Made by a program: the position numbers and the translations under genes. This document shows, in pieces, positions 30,002 to 40,287 of a stretch of DNA of 64,000 nt. The notes under the pieces were generated by a model. The model searched no databases. It had not been told where the DNA came from and worked only from the letters and a program-made list of their open reading frames with translations. Source of the DNA: DASSUW01 sp963849695 (lineage in GTDB: Bacteria; Actinomycetota; Thermoleophilia; Solirubrobacterales; Solirubrobacteraceae); contig CAWKIT010000012.1 in assembly GCA_963849695.1 (NCBI GenBank), forward strand, positions 62,001 through 126,000. The letters run 5' to 3'. How positions within the stretch are numbered: position 1 is the first letter of the stretch; each line of letters begins with the position of its first letter.

Positions 30002-32176
30002 CTACGTGACGGGCGCGCGGCGGCGGCGGATCGCGCCCGCGACCAGCGCGTGGAGCTGCGGCATCGACTCGTCGATCGCCCGGAACTTCGCGCCGGTCAG
30101 GACGATCAGGGTCATGGGCGAGGTCGCCGTGACCGTCGCCGTGCGGCGATCCTCCTCGACCAGGGCCATCTCGCCGAAGAAGTCGCCCGGGCCCAGCCTG
30201 TCGAGCACGTCTCCGTTGCGCGTGACCTCGGCGGTGCCTTCCTCGATCACGAAGAACTCCTGGCCGATGTCGCCCTCGCGCGCCAGCACCTCGCCGGCGG
30301 GGACTTCGACCTGATCCGCCTGCCGGGCGATCACCTCGAGGTCGTCGTCGCTCAACGCGGTGAAGAACGGCAGCGGCGTGAGCCGTGCCTGATACGGCAC
30401 CTCCCGACCGGCACGGGAGGTTCCGATCGCCAACCCCCAGACCCGCACCCTGCTCCGCCGGCCGCGCACTTCCAGCTCGCCGACCAGCTCGAGGTCGCGC
30501 GGCTGCGAGTCCAGGCCGCTGTATGTCGAGTCGGCGAGGAACACGTCGTAGCCCGTCCCCTTGGTCATGCTCTCCAGCCGGGCGGCGGTGTTGATCGAGT
30601 CGCCGATCGCGGTGTACTCGACCCGCCGCTCGGAGCCGACGTTCCCGCACATCGCGTAGCCGGTGTTGATGCCGATGCCCATCCGGAAGTCGTGACCGCC
30701 ACCGTGCTCGCGGTTGAAGCTCTCCAGCCGGCTGAGCATCTCGCGCGCGACGGCGACCGCGCGGTCGCGGTGGTCGGGCTGGTCCAGCGGCGCCCCGAAC
30801 ACCGCCATGATCCCGTCGCCGAGATACGACACGAGCGTGCCGCCGCCGTCCATGATCGCGTCGCTCATCTCGCTCAGGTAGTCGTTGAGGACGCTGATGA
30901 CGAGGTCCGGCGGCGTGTCCTCGCTGTAAGTGGTGAACCCGCGCAGGTCGCTGAAGAGCACCGTGCACTCGCGCCGCACGCCGCCGAGCCGCAGCTCGTC
31001 GTCGGTGCGATCGATCACCTCGTCGACGACGCGCTCCGGTACGAAGCGCGAGAAGAGGTCGCGCACCCGCCGGCGCTCGACCGCCTCGTACACCACGAGC
31101 ACCGCCAGCACCGCCGTGGCGCTCACCGCCAGCGCGCTGAGCGGAGCGACCACCGGCACGATCCAGCCCGAGCGGAACGCTGCATACGCGGCCGCGGCGA
31201 ACAGCACTCCGGCGGCGATCGAGAGCAGGAAGCCGCGCAGCTGCCCCAGCCGGAGGCCGGCCAGCGCCGGGATCAAGCCCAGGCCGAGCGTCAGCAGCCA
31301 GCCGACCCAGCGGGACGTGTCCTGGAGCGGGAGCCCGCGCAGGATCGTCGAGATCGCCTCGGCCTGGATCTCGGGGCCGCTCATCAGCTCCGCGCCGGAG
31401 GTCGAGGTCGCAGCGACGTCCTGCAGCGACGGCGCAACCGCCCCTACGACCACGATCTTGTCGCGGAACGCCGAGGCCGGCACCCGGCCGCGCTCGACGC
31501 GCGAGAACGAGTACTGCGTGAGCGTCCCGGGCGGCCCGTGGAAGTCGATCCAGGCCTCGCCGCCCTCGAACGCCGGAACGGGGCGCTTGCGTGCGAGCTC
31601 GGCCCCGACGACGCCGAACCCGAGCAGGCCGTCGACCTCGTACGGCATCCGCCGGATGACGCCGTTGGCATCCGCGGGCATGACCGCGTTGCCCGCCCGG
31701 GCGCCGATCTCGAGCAGCAGGTCGTCGCCTCCGAGCACCCTCGTGCGGCCCTCGCCATCGGTCTCCGTGGTGGCGAGGACGATCCGGTTCTTCGCGCCCG
31801 CCACCGCGTCGACCAGCCGGTTGTCGTCGCGCCGGGAGCTCGACGGCTCGGTGAACTGGATGTCGTAGGCGATGACCTGAGCCCCGGCCTCGACCAGCCG
31901 ATCGATCACGCGGGCGTGCAGGCGGCGCGGAAGCGGATAGGGGACGAAGCGGTAGTCGCTGAACGTTCGCGCGTCGATCCCGACCACGACGATGTCCTCG
32001 GGCGGCGCCTGCGCGCCCCGGGCGTCGAAGCGGGTGTCGACGGTCAGCAGCTCGAGCCGGCGCAGCGCGTCGGTGGCGTAGAGCGCGGCTCCGGCGGCGA
32101 GCCCGATGCAGCCCGCGAGCAGTACGAGCAGCGCGCGCAGCCGTCGGCTGCGCCGCCGGCTCGACCGCCGGGGCAC
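30002..32176 (-). CDS. CHASE2-adenylate cyclase with C-terminal cNMP-binding domain
   Basis: 724 residues. A basic N-terminus and one membrane helix (about 14-30) lead into an extracellular CHASE2 domain (about 35-285, DIVVVGIDARTF, VIAYDIQFTEP). Three membrane helices follow (about 290-365), then a class III cyclase domain (about 395-570: metal-binding FSDLRGFTTYSED, LGDGIMAVFGAP, GINTGYAMCGNVG), and finally a cyclic-nucleotide-binding domain (about 605-715) whose phosphate cassette FGEMALVEEDRRTATV has the expected Glu and Arg. It should turn an outside signal into cAMP and sense its own product. The GTG start directly follows the stop of the FecR/NHL gene with no gap, so the two are coupled. 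Confidence 0.9.
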   Translation of the reverse strand: MPRRSSRRRSRRLRALLVLLAGCIGLAAGAALYATDALRRLELLTVDTRFDARGAQAPPEDIVVVGIDARTFSDYRFVPYPLPRRLHARVIDRLVEAGAQVIAYDIQFTEPSSSRRDDNRLVDAVAGAKNRIVLATTETDGEGRTRVLGGDDLLLEIGARAGNAVMPADANGVIRRMPYEVDGLLGFGVVGAELARKRPVPAFEGGEAWIDFHGPPGTLTQYSFSRVERGRVPASAFRDKIVVVGAVAPSLQDVAATSTSGAELMSGPEIQAEAISTILRGLPLQDTSRWVGWLLTLGLGLIPALAGLRLGQLRGFLLSIAAGVLFAAAAYAAFRSGWIVPVVAPLSALAVSATAVLAVLVVYEAVERRRVRDLFSRFVPERVVDEVIDRTDDELRLGGVRRECTVLFSDLRGFTTYSEDTPPDLVISVLNDYLSEMSDAIMDGGGTLVSYLGDGIMAVFGAPLDQPDHRDRAVAVAREMLSRLESFNREHGGGHDFRMGIGINTGYAMCGNVGSERRVEYTAIGDSINTAARLESMTKGTGYDVFLADSTYSGLDSQPRDLELVGELEVRGRRSRVRVWGLAIGTSRAGREVPYQARLTPLPFFTALSDDDLEVIARQADQVEVPAGEVLAREGDIGQEFFVIEEGTAEVTRNGDVLDRLGPGDFFGEMALVEEDRRTATVTATSPMTLIVLTGAKFRAIDESMPQLHALVAGAIRRRRAPVT

Positions 32177-33869
32177 CTAGAGCTCCGGGAGTGACTCAGA
32201 GCTGCGGGGTGCGGCGCATGTGCGATACGTGCGAGCGCCTCTGAGGATCGTCCCCCGCCTCGTCACGATCCGGATGCGGACAATCACCGTGCCGCTCGGC
32301 AGGCCGCGCAGATCGACCGGCGCGGTGATGCGGTCGGCGTACGAGACCCTCACCCGCTCGCCGCCGACCGTCACGCGGGCCGAGCGGACCGTCGTGCCCG
32401 GCGGCACGCGCAGCCGGATCCTGAAGTTGCGGCGGCTGACGCAGGCCGGCCGCGCCAGGAAGGACTCACCCGCGTGGAGCAGCCTCCGCTGGTTGCGCTG
32501 GAACGCCTCCGCGAGCACGACGCCCTCGGTCACCTTGAAGAAGGTTCCCGCCGGCCGCTCCTCGGTGAGCCAGCGCGTGCCGCGGACCGTCGCCGCCCCG
32601 TGACGCCCGCTGGTGCGGAACTCCCCCGACGCGCTCCCCCACACCCGGCGGCGCTTGCGCCGAGCCGCCGTCCGCGCCGCACCCGCGGCTGCGGCCTCGG
32701 CCTCTTCGTTGACGAGCCGCAGCTCGACGAGCGAGTCGTTGCGCCCCTGGTGGATCGTGAAGGCCCCGTCCTGGAAGACGCCGCGCTGGTACGGCCCGTA
32801 CTTGGCGGCGTCCTCCTCGAAGGTCTCGAAGGTGAGCTCGACCCGCCCGTCGGTGGCGTCGATCAGCGTCTCCACGGGCACGATCCTGCGCGCCTTGAGC
32901 TCGCGGCGCTGCGCGCCGTCGCCGACGAACACCGTGCCCGAGACCGGGACCAGCGCCGCCGTGGTGCCCAGTTCCGGCTGTTCGACGGGCGGCGGTGGCG
33001 CCAGCGGAGGCGCTGCGGGCGGCGGTGGCGGCGCCGGCGGCGGCGCGGTGCACGGCGCCGCGCCGGCGAAGGACGACAGCCGGTGCGACGAGTTGTCCGA
33101 AACCGTCACCGTGCCGCTGCAGTCCACCGCGACGCCGCCCGGCTTCGTGAAGCCGCCGATGGCGCCGGAGTCCGAAGGCTCGGATCCGAACCAGAGCAGC
33201 TTCCCGGAATCCTGCGACGCGACGTACACGGTCCCCGCGGCATCGACGGCCACGCCGTGCGGATCGGGAACGCGCCAGCCGCCGCTGTGCTTGCCGTCGG
33301 CGTCGAAGGTCTCGATCCGCCAGCTGCCCGCGTCGGCGACGTAGATCGTCCCGGCCGGACCGGTCGCGAGCCCGCGCGGGGCCACGAGGCCGGCTTCCCA
33401 CGCCGGAAGCGCGGTGCCGTCGATCCGATAGCGGAGGATCCGACCGTCCGACGCGTCCGCGATCAGCACCGTGTCGCCGGCCAGCGCCACGCCGTAGGGA
33501 TCGCGGGCGGGATACGTCGCCAGAGTCGTCCCGTCGTCGTCGGTGCGCCGTACGCGTCCGAGCTCGGACACGAGGTAGCCGCCACCGGGGACCGCGGCAA
33601 TGCCTCGCGGATCGGTCGCGGCGAAGCTGCCGGCGAGCGCATGGGCAGTCGTGAACCAGCACGACGCGGTCGCGCTTGCGGTCGGCCACGACGATCGAGC
33701 CGTCCTCCTTCGCTGCGATCGACTCGACGTGCGGGCCGACCTCGCCCCCGCTGCCCCACGAGGCGAGCGGCACGAGTCCGCTGTCGCTCCCGAGTGCGGG
33801 CACGGCCAACACCGCCGCTACCCCCACCGCGAGCGACACGAGCACCTTGAGACGCAAATGCCGCGGCAT
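32177..33869 (-). CDS. Secreted NHL-repeat / FecR-like protein, frameshifted
   Basis: A signal peptide (KVLVSLAVGVAAVLAVPALG) precedes a beta-propeller of NHL-like repeats (DPYGVALAGDTVLIAD, APRGLATGPAGTIYVAD, DPHGVAVDAAGTVYVAS). Next come a proline-rich linker (about 225-255), a FecR-like domain (ARRIVPVETLIDATDGRVEL) and a basic C-terminal region. An extra base near 33650 splits the first propeller blade (VVLVHD to AHALAGSFAATDPRG). With it removed the protein has 563 residues. FecR-like domains occur beside CHASE2 sensors in several phyla, so this exported protein may feed a cell-surface signal to the cyclase it directly abuts. Confidence 0.78.
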
Positions 33870-33969
33870 CAGTGCGGTTGATCCTCTCGATCCGGGACGC
33901 GCGAGTCAACTGGACAAGCGGCCAGTCCCGTCGTGGCGTGTGGGGCGGCCTATGCTGCGCTCTTCGGCG

Positions 33970-34614
33970 ATGGCGCAGATCAAGGCCCAGATCACGCAGG
34001 ACCTGGTCGACTACCTGGCCCGCCATTCGCGCCAGGACGAGGTGCTCGCTCGCGTCGAGCGGGAAACCTCCGGGATGCCGGCCGCGATGATGGCGACGAC
34101 GCCCGACGAGGCGGCGCTGCTGACGATGCTGGCGCGCCTGGTCGGGGCACGTCGTGCGCTGGAGATCGGGACGTTCACGGGCTACGGGGCGATCTCGATC
34201 GCGCGCGGGCTTGCCGACGGCGGGTCGCTGACCTGCCTCGAGGTGTCGGAGGAGTATGCGTCGATCGCCCGCCGGAACGTCGAACAGGCGGGGCTGTCGG
34301 ATCGGGTCGAGATCGTCGTCGGGCCGGCCGACGACGCGCTGCGCTCGATGCCCGACGAGCCGACCTTCGACTACGTCTTCATCGACGCGGACAAGTCCGG
34401 CTACCCGACGTACTACGACCTGGTCGTGCCGCGGATGGTGAGCGGGGGCCTGCTCCTGCTCGACAACGTGCTGCTGCGAGGAGCGGTCATCGATCCGCAG
34501 GACGAGCGCGCTCGCATCATGGATGGCTTGAACGAGCGGGTGACGGCCGACGACCGCGTCGACAGCGTGATGGTGTTCGTGGCCGACGGGCTCACGCTGG
34601 TCCGCAAGCGCTGA
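33970..34614 (+). CDS. Class I SAM-dependent O-methyltransferase
   Basis: 214 residues of the caffeoyl-CoA/catechol O-methyltransferase family. The SAM motif is RRALEIGTFTGYGAISIARG, followed by the acidic LEVSEEY, and the metal-binding FIDADKSGYPTYYDL and LLLLDNVLLRG. The physiological substrate is unknown. TATGCT (33951-33956) fits a -10 box 13 nt before ATG 33970; the earlier ATG at 33952 lies inside that box. The gene is divergent from the FecR/NHL gene and convergent with the MinD-type gene. Confidence 0.88.
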   Translation: MAQIKAQITQDLVDYLARHSRQDEVLARVERETSGMPAAMMATTPDEAALLTMLARLVGARRALEIGTFTGYGAISIARGLADGGSLTCLEVSEEYASIARRNVEQAGLSDRVEIVVGPADDALRSMPDEPTFDYVFIDADKSGYPTYYDLVVPRMVSGGLLLLDNVLLRGAVIDPQDERARIMDGLNERVTADDRVDSVMVFVADGLTLVRKR

Positions 34615-34620
34615 CGCCGC

Positions 34621-35503
34621 TCACACGAGCTGCTCGGCGACAGCGAGGCCGAGCCGCTTGATGGCGCGTCCGCGTCTGCGGGCGCAGCGCGCCGAGGGTG
34701 TAGGTACTCGTCTCGAGCATGGCCCCCAGCCGCTCGTCCTCGGGGATCGTGACCACGTCGTGCGGGTGCTCGGCGAGCAGGCAGAGCTCGACGGCGTCCG
34801 CGGCGCCGGCGCCGCGAGCGGTTGACCGCGACCGTCGTCCGCTCGCGGTGCTGCAGGAGCGCGAGTGCGTCGAGCGCGGCGATCGATGCCACGCGCTGCG
34901 GTGTGGTCACGAGGATGAGTTGATCGGCGCGCCGGGCGGCGAACCGCGCCAGCGGGCCGACCAGGCCGGTGCCGAGATCGAGGATCACGACGTCGTAGAA
35001 GCAGGACAGCAGCGCGACGGCCTCGCCGTACTCGTCCGGCCCCGGCCGTTCCTGGTGGAGATCGCGGCGGGCCGTGAGCACGTGCAGGCCGCTGGGCAGC
35101 CGCGAGACATACGGACGCAGCTCGGCAGCCGTCAGCAGGCGATCGGCATCGGCGAGCAGGTCGGCCAGTCCCCGCTCCGACCGGCCGGCATCGGGGACGA
35201 GCTGGGCGAGGCTGCCGAAGCCGGGATCGGCATCCACGGCGACGGTGCGCAGCTTCAGGTGGGTGGCGAGCAGGTTGGCGACAGGAATGCGCACGTCGTC
35301 TTCCCGACACCGCCGCTGGGACTGATCAGTGCCACTACGTTCGCGCGCGTGACACCCGGCTGGGTCAGCAGGTGGCGCTCGAGTTCAGCCTCGTCCTGCT
35401 CGGCCCGGGTGACCAGCAGCCGCTGCCCTCGCCGGCGCAGGCGGGCAAGCGTGCCCCGGCGCGCCGGGCGACCATCGACGAGCGCTGCCGGCCCGTTCGT
35501 CAT
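34621..35503 (-). CDS. MinD/ParA-type ATPase, three frameshifts
   Basis: A short N-terminal arm is followed by a deviant Walker A (ISPSGGVGKTT), the DADPGFGSLAQL segment, a Walker B-like VVILDLGTGLVGPL and a C-terminal RAIKRLGLAVAEQLV. The frame changes at about 35295 (one base missing, CAFL to VANLLATHL), about 34815 (one extra) and about 34684 (one extra). Repaired, the protein has 293 residues and looks complete. The signature lysine of Walker A (KGGVGKT in most) is Ser here, as in CpaE-like relatives, while the catalytic GKT lysine is kept. It overlaps the LysM gene as ATGA, so the two are made together. Confidence 0.75.
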
Positions 35504-36500
35504 CGCAGCCTGAGGCGAGTCCCGGGGAAGAGGAGGTCCGGGCGACCCGTCCCGATCCGCTCGTCATTGAGCTCCCACAGCCGATTCACCTCGCGAGCGA
35601 TCCGCGGCACGGTCGCCCGATCCCCGAGCAGATCGGCGGCGATCGACCACAGCGACTCGCCCGGGCGCACGGTGTGGAACCGCTCTTTCTGAGTGGTTTC
35701 TCCGGGCGCTTCGTACGACGCGACCCGGGTGACGACCGGCTCCGCGGGCGGCGGCGCCGGCTGTGCGGCGGCAGTCGGCTCGGCCACCGGGACGGCTACT
35801 TGCGGCCGGCGCCGGCGCGAGGAGCGGGCGTCGCGGCTGTCGAGTCGCTACGAGACCGCGACTCCGCACCGGCGTTCGCATCGCGCCCGACACGAGCGTG
35901 GCGCACCCGGCCGCCCTCGGCCCGCGGCCCCGCATCGTCCCGGACCAGCTGCGGTTCGATCTCCGCCGGGGCCGTCGCGTCGTCGGATCCATCCGGTGCC
36001 GGCGCGGGCTCGACCGGCGCAGCGGCGGGGGCGGGCTCGGCCTCGGCCGTTTGTTCAGGCAGCACGCCGTCGGCCTCCACGACCCGCTCGCGGACATCCG
36101 CGGCCGGCTCGTACTCGAGAGGCCCAGCGTCCTCGTCGTCATCCGCATGCGCACCCGCCACGGACATATCCGGCCCGTCGTCGGGCAGCTGTACGGTTTC
36201 GCCGCTCGGCTCGAAGTCGACGCTCGCGGCGGGATCCCCACCTGCGCCAACCTCCGACGTTCCCTCGATGACCTCGTCCGGTGGCGTTGCCATCGCCACC
36301 GAGGAGCCGCCGGTCGAGAACGCGAGCAGCCCGGCTGCGATCGCCGCCTGAGTCCTTCGCGAGACAAGCTCCTCGCCACCCAGCGAGCCTGCGAGCCGAT
36401 CGCGGCGGCAGACCGGACATGAAGGATGGAATGGCAACCGTGAATGGTCCTCGGCAATACGCAGGTGGGCGCTCAGCGATCGGTTGCTGTGAGGTCGCAT
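35500..36500 (-). CDS. LysM protein with CxxC and single membrane segment, frameshifted
   Basis: The N-terminal 50 residues are cytoplasmic-looking and hold a CPVC pair (FHPSCPVCRRDRLAGSL). A hydrophobic stretch (TQAAIAAGLLAFSTGGSSVA) then starts a long acidic, Pro/Ala-rich low-complexity region and a C-terminal LysM domain (FHTVRPGESLWSIAADLLGD) for glycan binding. One base is missing near 35800, just before the LysM part (QVAVPVAEPTAAA). With it restored the protein has about 333 residues. It is probably membrane-anchored, with LysM outside and the zinc-knuckle-like pair inside. It is coupled by ATGA to the MinD/ParA-type ATPase. Confidence 0.72.
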
Positions 36501-36511
36501 CAATCGGCTCC

Positions 36512-37567
36512 TCAGTTGAGGGGGTCGGCGACGCAGCGGAATGCCTTGCCGCCTGCGCCGGTGTTGGGCGTAATCGCGACACTGCCGCCCTGGTCGGTCA
36601 CGAAGAGAACATCGAGCTCTCCTGGCGTCGCGCTCGGGATAGACCTCTGAGGTCAGCTCGCCGCCTGGAGCGAGCTGCACGCCCGCTAACGCCGCGCGAA
36701 GCTCCCCGTGAGTCGGTAGCCGCCGCCCCGGCCCGGCGGGGCCGTCTGTGGTGGCGCACTGCAATGACGGCGGTCCCGTATGCGGCGGCGGCTCGCGGCG
36801 TCGTTTCGACGCAGACATCCGCAACGGGAACGTCCCGCTCGGACACGCGATCAGGAGAGTCGGCGGCAGTCATCCCGCCAAGCCGGTCCGCATTCCTCGC
36901 GACGAGGGACGCGGCCGAGGCGCGACTCCCGGATGGTTCGGCCCCCGAGTGCATTGCGCTTGATGTCCCTCTCACCGAGTGTGCGGTTTCGCACGTCAAC
37001 TCCCCGCACGCTGTTGTTGGCGATGTCCGCACTGTCGATCTGCAGCGCGGCGTAGGACGAGCCGCCGAGCGCCACGAAGACCGCGAGGGTCGACATGACC
37101 TTCGTATACGACCACCCGCACTTTGCCCCGATCTCCTCGTAGGAGAGCCCGTGGGCCTTCAGCAGGAGCGCCTTCGCCTCGTCGGGCTTCAGAGCTCGCA
37201 GCGCTTCGGCCGAGCGGCGGACGCGCTCGTCGGCGGTGAGCTTGTCCTCGACGCTGCGCTCAGTGCCCGGGACGAAGGAATCGATGTCGAGGTCCTCGCC
37301 GGCGACCGACTCGGAGCGGCCGCGGCGGATCGCCAGAGCCTCATGGCGTACGACGACTTTGAGCCAGGAGAGCTCCGTCGCGGGGTCGACGGTGTCGACG
37401 CGGCGGACGAAGATCTCGAGTGCTCGCTGGTAGGCGTCGAGCGCGTCGTCGTGGCAGAGGGACGCCTGACGCGCCACGCGCAGGAGGATTCGCTCGTGGC
37501 GCGCGGCGACTGCGGCCACGCGAGCGCCCGCGCCATCGGCGACACCGGCCATCTTTGCGACTGCCAC
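36512..37567 (-). pseudogene. Sigma-70-like N-terminus fused to a secreted-protein C-terminus, broken
   Basis: The first 155 residues are a sigma-70 family protein: region 2 around DALDAYQRALEIFVRRV and SWLKVVVRHEALAIRR, and region 4 ending GLSYEEIGAKCGWSYTKV. There the sequence switches in frame to MSTLAVFVALGGSSYAALQ, NNSVRGVDVRNRTLGERD, the start of an unrelated exported protein family common in Thermoleophilia. The rest (ARNADRLGGMTAAD, VADVCVETTPRAAAAYG, LPTHGELRAALAGVQLAPGG, DQGGSVAITPNTGAGGKAF) is spread over three frames by at least five indels between 36.6 and 36.93 kb. The join lies near 37095. A recombination or deletion between two genes followed by decay explains this; assembly error is an alternative. 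Confidence 0.7.
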
Positions 37568-37798
37568 CTTGAGAGCCCTCCATGCGACTCGTCACTCCAG
37601 AACTTGGAGCCACGCTCCCTGCCGGCTCCTGCGTGATCTAGCGGAATCGCGCAGCTTCCATGTGGCACTGCGCGTGAACCTGTTCGCAAATTGCGAGTCT
37701 TTTCGGACCGGTGAGAAGATGGCCAACGCTCTACCGGTCGGCTAACGGACCTCGCGTGGCCGTCCCGGGGACCGCGGCCAGTTACCTATAGTCAGCGC
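37568..37798 (+). promoter_or_regulatory. Intergenic region with leaderless cbs promoter
   Basis: 231 bp between divergent genes with no open frame that looks coding; it is less GC-rich than its surroundings. TATAGT (37787-37792) is a good -10 box that ends 6 nt before the cbs ATG, so the cbs mRNA is probably leaderless. No clear operator was seen. Confidence 0.6.
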
Positions 37799-39191
37799 AT
37801 GAGCTCGCCCGCGACAGGCAGCACTGCGGACATCAAGGACTCGATCCTCGACACGGTCGGCGAGACGCCGCTGGTGCGGCTGAGCCGGATCGCCGCCGGC
37901 GTGGCTCCGCAGCTCGTCGCCAAGCTCGAGCAGTTCAATCCCGGGGGCTCGATCAAGGACCGCGTCGCGATGCGGCTGGTGGAGGCCGCCGAGCGGGACG
38001 GCCGGCTGCGTCCCGGCGGCACGATCATCGAGCCGACCTCCGGCAACACCGGCACCGGGCTCGCGATCGCCGCCCGCCTGAAGGGCTACCGCGTGATCGC
38101 CGTGATGCCGGACAAGATGTCGAAGGAGAAGATCGACCTGCTGCGCGCCTACGGCGCCGAGGTCGTGGTCGCTCCCACGGACGTGAGCCCAGACTCGCCG
38201 CAGTCCTACTACCGCGTCGCGGACCGGCTGACCGAGGAGATCCCCGGAGCGTTCCAGCCGAACCAGTACGCGAACGCCGCCAACCCGGAGACGCACTACC
38301 TGACCACGGGGCCCGAGCTGTGGCGCCAGTCGGGCGGCCGGATCACCCACTTCGTGTGCGGCGTCGGCACCGGCGGCACGATCACCGGCGTCGCGCGGTA
38401 TCTGCGCGAGCAGAACCCGGACGTCGAGGTGATCGGGGCCGACCCGGTCGGCAGCATCTACTCCAACGACGAGGTGCATCCCTACCTCGTCGAGGGCGTC
38501 GGCGAGGACTTCTGGCCGGAGACCTTCGACACCAGCGTCGTCGACCGCTACGTGACCGTCTCCGACCGCGACAGCTTCCTCACCACTCGCAGGCTCGCGG
38601 CCGAGGAGGGACTCCTGGTCGGCGGCTCGTGCGGCCTCGCCGTCCACGCCGCCCTGGAGGTCGCGAAGGGCATCGACGACGCCGACGCGATGGTGGCCAC
38701 GATCCTGCCGGACGGCGGCCGCGCCTATCTGAGCAAGATCTTCAACGACGCCTGGATGCGCCAGTACGGCTTCCTGGAGCGCAGCAGCGACCGCACGGTC
38801 GGCGACGTCCTGAGGGAGAAGACCGCGGCCGGCGAGATCCCGCCGTTCGTGACCGTTCAGACCCACCAGAAGGTCAAGGACGCGATCAGCCTGCTGCACG
38901 AGCACCGCGTGTCCCAGCTCCCGGTGGTCAGTGGGTACGGACATCACCGCCGTCGTCGGCAGCGTCGGCGAGCGCGGCCTGCTCAAGCGCGCGATCGACA
39001 ACCCGGGGCTGATGAACAGCGACATCGTCGGCGTGATGGAGCCGCCGTTCCCGGCCGTCGCCACCGGCGACCCGGTGCGCGAGGCGGTCGAGCTCCTGAG
39101 CGGCGACCGCCAGGCGCTGACCGTTACCGAGGACGGCCGGCCGGTCGGGATCGTCACCCGCGCCGACCTGCTGGAGTCGCTCGTCTCATGA
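37799..39191 (+). CDS. cbs: Cystathionine beta-synthase, frameshifted
   Basis: Fold-type II PLP enzyme condensing serine and homocysteine. The PLP lysine is in NPGGSIKDRVAMRL, the substrate loop is TSGNTGTGLAIAA, and the phosphate loop is CGVGTGGTITGVA. A C-terminal pair of CBS domains (about 340-460) follows. An extra G in a G-run near 38933 shifts the frame inside the first CBS domain (LPVVSG to TDITAVVGSVGERGLL). With it removed the protein has 463 residues, the expected length. Cysteine synthase is a less likely alternative, since those lack CBS domains. The stop overlaps metB (ATGA): together they make cysteine from homocysteine. Confidence 0.9.
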
Positions 39192-40287
39192 GCCGCCGGT
39201 TCGCCACCCGCGCCGTCCACGCGGGCCTCGACCCCGACCCGGCCTACGGCGATGTCGTCCCCGCCATCCACCAGGCCTCCACCTACGTTCAGCCCAGCCC
39301 GGGCGAGTCCGTCGGCGACTACGACTACTCGCGCTCGGCCAACCCGACCCGCACAGCGCTCGAGAAGGCGCTGGGCGAGCTGGAGGGCGGCCACGCGGCG
39401 GCCTTCGCGAGCGGCATGGCGGCCGAGCACGCGCTGATCACCGCCGTCGCCGCGGCGGGCGACCACGTCGTCATCCCCAACGATCTCTACGGCGGCACGT
39501 ACCGGCTCGTCGACAAGGTGCTCAACCGCTGGGGGCTCGAGTACACGATGGTCGACCAGACCGACCTCGACGCCCTGTCCGACGCGGTCACCGACGCCAC
39601 CAAGCTGATCTGGGTCGAGACCCCCACCAACCCGACGCTCAACGTCGTCGACCTCGAGCAGGTCATCGCCCGCAGGCGCAACGCGCTGGTGGCGGTCGAC
39701 AACACGTTCGCGACGCCCGTCTACCAGCGTCCGCTCGAGCTCGGCGCCGACGCCGTGATCCACTCGACCACCAAGTACATAGGCGGTCACAGCGACGCCA
39801 TCGGAGGCGCAACCGTCGTGCGAGAGCGCGCGCTCCATGACGCGATCAAGTTCGTCCAGAACGCGATCGGCGCGGTACCCGGCCCGCTCGACGCCTTCCT
39901 CGTCCACCGCGGCATCCGCACCCTCCACCTGCGGATGCGCGCGCACACCGAGAACGCCCGCGCCGTCTCGGAGTGGCTGCGCACGGTCGGCGACGTCATC
40001 GACGTCCGCTGGCCCGGCTTCTCCGGCATGGTGTCGTTCCGCCACCCGGACGCGGCGCGGATCGTGGCTCGCACGGAGGTGTTCTCACTCGCCGAGTCGC
40101 TCGGCGGCGTCGAGTCGCTGATCGAGGTCCCGCAGGCGATGACGCACCAGTCGGTCGAGGGCTCGGCCGCGGCCGTGCCGGCCGACCTGATCCGGCTGAG
40201 CTGCGGGATCGAGGATCCCGCGACCTCGTCGAGGACCTCGCGCAGGCGATCGCCGCCGCTACAGGAACGCGAGCACTCGTTCCCTGA
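39188..40287 (+). CDS. metB: Cystathionine gamma-lyase/synthase, frameshifted near the end
   Basis: PLP enzyme of the Cys/Met metabolism family. Features: RFATRAVHAGLDPDP start, YDYSRSANPTRTALE, cofactor contact AVDNTFATPVYQRPL, and the Schiff-base lysine in HSTTKYIGGHSD. One base is missing near 40220, so the last 25 residues (ADLVEDLAQAIAAATGTRAL) lie in another frame. With it restored the protein has about 366 residues. Whether it acts mainly as synthase (metB) or lyase (mccB) cannot be decided from sequence; pairing with cbs favours reverse transsulfuration. Its end overlaps the opposing hydrolase remnant. Confidence 0.88.

Noticed and set aside
32970..33060. A GC-rich repetitive stretch
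   Set aside because: It codes for the proline-rich linker of the FecR/NHL protein and is not a genomic repeat.
37742..40045. A minus-strand open frame of 767 codons opposite cbs and metB
   Set aside because: Its product is a low-complexity Arg/Asp/Val-rich sequence, the usual shadow of a GC-rich gene, and the plus strand codes two clear PLP enzymes.
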